Positions 3,973-6,302 of a stretch of 6,302 nt of DNA are shown one piece after another (position 1 is the stretch's first letter; each line of letters opens with the position of its first letter). The notes under the pieces are model-generated. The model had not been told where the DNA came from. It saw nothing but the letters and a program-made list of their open reading frames with translations, and did no database searches. A program made the position numbers and the translations under genes. The DNA comes from Flavobacteriaceae bacterium. Lineage in GTDB: Bacteria > Bacteroidota > Bacteroidia > Flavobacteriales > Flavobacteriaceae. Location: NCBI GenBank assembly GCA_947377425.1, contig CANCFZ010000139.1:1-6302 (forward strand), in the 5' to 3' direction.

Positions 3973-6302
3973 ATGTCTGAAGAAAGAAATATTAGAATAA
4001 ACAAAGTTTTAAGGGAATTAAACATTTCGTTAGAAAGAGCTGTCGATTATCTTAAGGATAAAGGTATTGCTATTGATGCAAACCCAAACGCAAAGATATC
4101 TGATGGAGAATTTGATATTCTACAAAACCAATTTGCTGGTGATAAAGGCAATAAAGAAGCGTCTAAAGGTGTTAGCGAAGAAATAAAGAAAGAAAAAGAA
4201 GCCCTTCGTCTTGAAAGAGAAAAAGAAATTGAAGACAAGAAAAAAATTGAAGAAGAGCGCCAACGTCTTGAAGTAATCAAAGCTAAAGCAGTAGTTTCTG
4301 GTCCAAAACAAGTCGGTAAAATAGATTTAGAGCCAAAAAGTGCTCCTTCTAGTAAGACAGAAACAGCAAAAGTTCCTGAGGTTAAAATCCCTGAAACAAA
4401 AGCTCCAGAAGTTAAAGTTGAAGAAAAGAAAGCTCCAGCAGTTGAAAAATCAACTCCAAAAGCAGTAGTTTCTGAGGCTAAAAAAGTAGAGAAGAAAGCC
4501 GATGAAGTAGAAGAAGTAGTTGCGCCTGTTGAAGACGAAACACATACAACACAATATCAAAATCTTTCTGGACCAAAACTTACTGGTGAAAAAATTGATT
4601 TGTCCCAATTCAACAAACCCAAAAAGAAAGTTGAAACCCCAAAAATAAATGTCGGAAGTAAAACCGATGCAAATGCTAATAAAAACAAGCGTAAAAGAAT
4701 TCCGCCAAAACCAGGAGAAGCTCGTCCAGGAACTCCGGGAGGAAATGCAGCTGGTGGTCAAAATAGACCAGCAGGTACAGGTGGAAATAAATTTGTAGCC
4801 AATAAACCAGGTGGTGGCGGAGGTTTCCAAAAAGGAAATAGACCAGCAATTGTTCAAAAAGTTGAGCCTACTGAGGAAGAGGTTAAAAACCAAATTAAAG
4901 AAACTCTTGAAAGATTGCAAGGTAAAGGTTCTAAATCTAAAGCTGCAAAATACAGAAGAGATAAAAGAGATACACACCGTCAACGTTCAGACGACGAGCA
5001 AAGAGCAATTGACGAAGGAAGCAAAACAATCAAAGTAACCGAATTTGTTACAGTTGGTGAAGTTGCTACCATGATGGATGTGCCAATTACTAAAGTTATT
5101 GGAACTTGTATGTCATTAGGAATCATGGTTACGATGAATCAACGTCTTGATGCAGAAACATTAACAATCGTTGCTGATGAATTCGGATTTGAAGTAGAAT
5201 TTATAACTACCGATATTGAAGATTCAATCGAAGTTGTTGAAGATAGAGAGGAAGATTTAGTTACAAGAGCACCAATTGTTACTGTAATGGGTCACGTTGA
5301 TCACGGTAAAACGTCTTTATTAGATTATATTCGTAAAGAAAATGTTATCGCTGGAGAATCTGGAGGAATCACGCAACACATTGGAGCGTATGCAGTACAG
5401 TTAGATAACGGACAAAAAATAACATTCCTTGATACACCTGGTCACGAAGCGTTTACCGCAATGCGTGCTCGTGGAGCTCAAGTAACCGATATTGCAATTA
5501 TTGTAATTGCTGCTGATGATGACATCATGCCACAAACAAAAGAGGCAATTTCTCACGCTCAAGCAGCAGGAGTACCAATGATTTTCGCAATCAATAAAGT
5601 AGATAAGCCTCATGCTAATCCTGAAAAAATAAAAGAAAAATTAGCAGCTATGAATTTGCTAGTTGAAGATTGGGGTGGAAAATACCAATCACATGATATT
5701 TCAGCTAAAGCAGGAACAGGAGTTAAAGAATTACTTGAAAAAGTATTGCTTGAAGCTGAAATTCTTGACTTAAAAGCCAATCCAAACAAACCTGCTGTTG
5801 GAACTGTTGTGGAAGCACAATTGGATAAAGGTAGAGGTTATATTTCTACAATCTTAGTTCAATCTGGAACTTTAAGAGTAGGAGATTATGTATTGGCAGG
5901 AAAAAATCATGGTAAAGTGAAAGCGATGCATGATGAAAGAGGAAACAATATTAAAGTTGCTGGACCATCTACTCCAATATCTATTTTAGGATTGGACGGA
6001 GCATCAACTGCTGGAGATAAATTCAACGTATTTGAAGACGAAAGAGAAGCAAAACAAATTGCTGCTAAACGTACTCAATTAATGCGCGAACAATCAGTAA
6101 GAACCCAACGACATATTACACTTGCAGAAATTGGACGTCGTATAGCACTTGGGCAATTTAAAGAATTAAACATTATCCTTAAAGGTGACGTTGATGGTTC
6201 TGTTGAAGCGCTTTCTAACTCATTTGCAAAATTATCTACCGAAGAAATTCAAATCAATATTATACACAAAGGTGTTGGAGCAATTACCGAAACTGATGTA
6301 AT
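3973..6302 (+). CDS. infB: Translation initiation factor IF-2, C-terminus cut by window edge
   Basis: The frame is open from ATG 3973 to the right edge (776 codons plus two bases). IF2 is the GTPase that brings initiator fMet-tRNA to the 30S subunit and promotes subunit joining. An IF2_N-like helical subdomain occupies about 1-54. A charged, probably coiled stretch (about 65-105), a Lys/Glu/Pro/Val-rich disordered linker (about 106-250) and a Gly/Pro/Asn-rich part (about 245-295) follow. A second IF2_N domain lies near 353-413. The GTPase domain has all signatures: G1 GHVDHGKT (440-447), G2 GGITQH (464-469), G3 DTPGHEA (487-493), G4 NKVD (541-544) and G5 SAKAGTG (577-583). Beta-barrel domain II is about 607-690, and domain III begins near 727 with LKGDVDGSVEAL at 736-747. 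Compared with E. coli IF2, about 150 residues are missing. The linker contains a duplicated short motif. No Met codon occurs between residues 2 and 366. Confidence 0.97.
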   Translation, partial: MSEERNIRINKVLRELNISLERAVDYLKDKGIAIDANPNAKISDGEFDILQNQFAGDKGNKEASKGVSEEIKKEKEALRLEREKEIEDKKKIEEERQRLEVIKAKAVVSGPKQVGKIDLEPKSAPSSKTETAKVPEVKIPETKAPEVKVEEKKAPAVEKSTPKAVVSEAKKVEKKADEVEEVVAPVEDETHTTQYQNLSGPKLTGEKIDLSQFNKPKKKVETPKINVGSKTDANANKNKRKRIPPKPGEARPGTPGGNAAGGQNRPAGTGGNKFVANKPGGGGGFQKGNRPAIVQKVEPTEEEVKNQIKETLERLQGKGSKSKAAKYRRDKRDTHRQRSDDEQRAIDEGSKTIKVTEFVTVGEVATMMDVPITKVIGTCMSLGIMVTMNQRLDAETLTIVADEFGFEVEFITTDIEDSIEVVEDREEDLVTRAPIVTVMGHVDHGKTSLLDYIRKENVIAGESGGITQHIGAYAVQLDNGQKITFLDTPGHEAFTAMRARGAQVTDIAIIVIAADDDIMPQTKEAISHAQAAGVPMIFAINKVDKPHANPEKIKEKLAAMNLLVEDWGGKYQSHDISAKAGTGVKELLEKVLLEAEILDLKANPNKPAVGTVVEAQLDKGRGYISTILVQSGTLRVGDYVLAGKNHGKVKAMHDERGNNIKVAGPSTPISILGLDGASTAGDKFNVFEDEREAKQIAAKRTQLMREQSVRTQRHITLAEIGRRIALGQFKELNIILKGDVDGSVEALSNSFAKLSTEEIQINIIHKGVGAITETDV
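4297..4329 (+). repeat. First copy of a short linear motif in the IF2 linker
   Basis: It encodes SGPKQVGKIDL (IF2 residues 109-119), which recurs as SGPKLTGEKIDL 90 residues later. The match lies in an otherwise low-complexity, Lys/Glu/Pro-rich region. It is visible at protein level; codon choice differs between the copies (GGT CCA against GGA CCA, ATA GAT TTA against ATT GAT TTG), so it is not a recent DNA duplication. Confidence 0.6.
4567..4602 (+). repeat. Second copy of the short linear motif in the IF2 linker
   Basis: It encodes SGPKLTGEKIDL (IF2 residues 199-210), one residue longer than the first copy, and continues into SQFNKPKKK, a basic stretch. The preserved residues are S-G-P-K, the Gly and K-I-D-L. 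Confidence 0.6.

Noticed and set aside
4729..4857. Gly/Pro/Asn-rich stretch in infB as a possible insertion or foreign segment
   Set aside because: Flexible Gly-rich linkers between the N-terminal region and G domain are usual in long IF2 proteins, and the frame and base use continue smoothly on both sides.
4450..4983. Long minus-strand open frame of 177 codons opposite infB
   Set aside because: It is antisense to the low-complexity Lys/Glu-rich part of IF2; its Phe/Ser-rich content is the mirror of GAA and AAA codons. No promoter or start context supports it.
4811..5038. Plus-strand open frame of 75 codons in another frame within infB
   Set aside because: It lies fully inside the uninterrupted IF2 frame; its Lys/Leu-rich product is an artefact of A-rich codons. 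I checked for a frameshift here and found none.

Overview
The window looks like a chromosomal housekeeping stretch from a member of the Flavobacteriaceae, probably Flavobacterium or a close relative. The DNA is AT-rich, all three stops seen are TAA, and start codons lack a clear Shine-Dalgarno sequence. Promoters follow the Bacteroidota pattern TTTG-N19-23-TAnnTTTG, and the protein sequences (RimP, NusA, IF2, DUF2723) have the flavobacterial style. The genus is an inference from family knowledge and no database search was run.

Layout: (1) Positions 1-698, minus strand: the N-terminal 232 codons of a multi-pass membrane DUF2723 protein, cut by the left edge. (2) Positions 699-1030: an AT-rich gap holding only promoters, one for DUF2723 on the minus strand and one for the tRNA on the plus strand. 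(3) Positions 1031-1101, plus strand: a solitary tRNA-Gln(UUG) with an intrinsic terminator directly behind it. (4) Positions 1214-2038, minus strand: a tandem-domain universal stress protein with its own terminator, converging on the tRNA terminator. (5) Positions 2039-2172: a divergent promoter region in which the usp and rimP -33 elements lie back to back. (6) From 2173 to the right edge, plus strand: the rimP-nusA-infB operon, with infB (IF2) cut after 776 codons.

The operon joins 30S ribosome maturation (RimP), transcription elongation, termination and antitermination (NusA), and translation initiation (IF2). It is compact: 10 nt separate rimP and nusA and 44 nt separate nusA and infB, with no ylxR, ylxQ or ribosomal protein gene between nusA and infB. 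No promoter or terminator is visible between the genes, so co-transcription is likely.

I do not see an undescribed multi-gene system here. The best unexplained signal is a perfect 9-bp GC-rich hairpin followed by five T residues, lying between the predicted operon promoter and the probable rimP start at 2209. It has the form of an intrinsic terminator or attenuator at the head of an operon that encodes the termination factor NusA. Smaller observations are a repeated short motif in the disordered linker of IF2, a single AR-like C-terminal module on NusA, and two convergent terminators whose G-T wobbles reveal their orientation.
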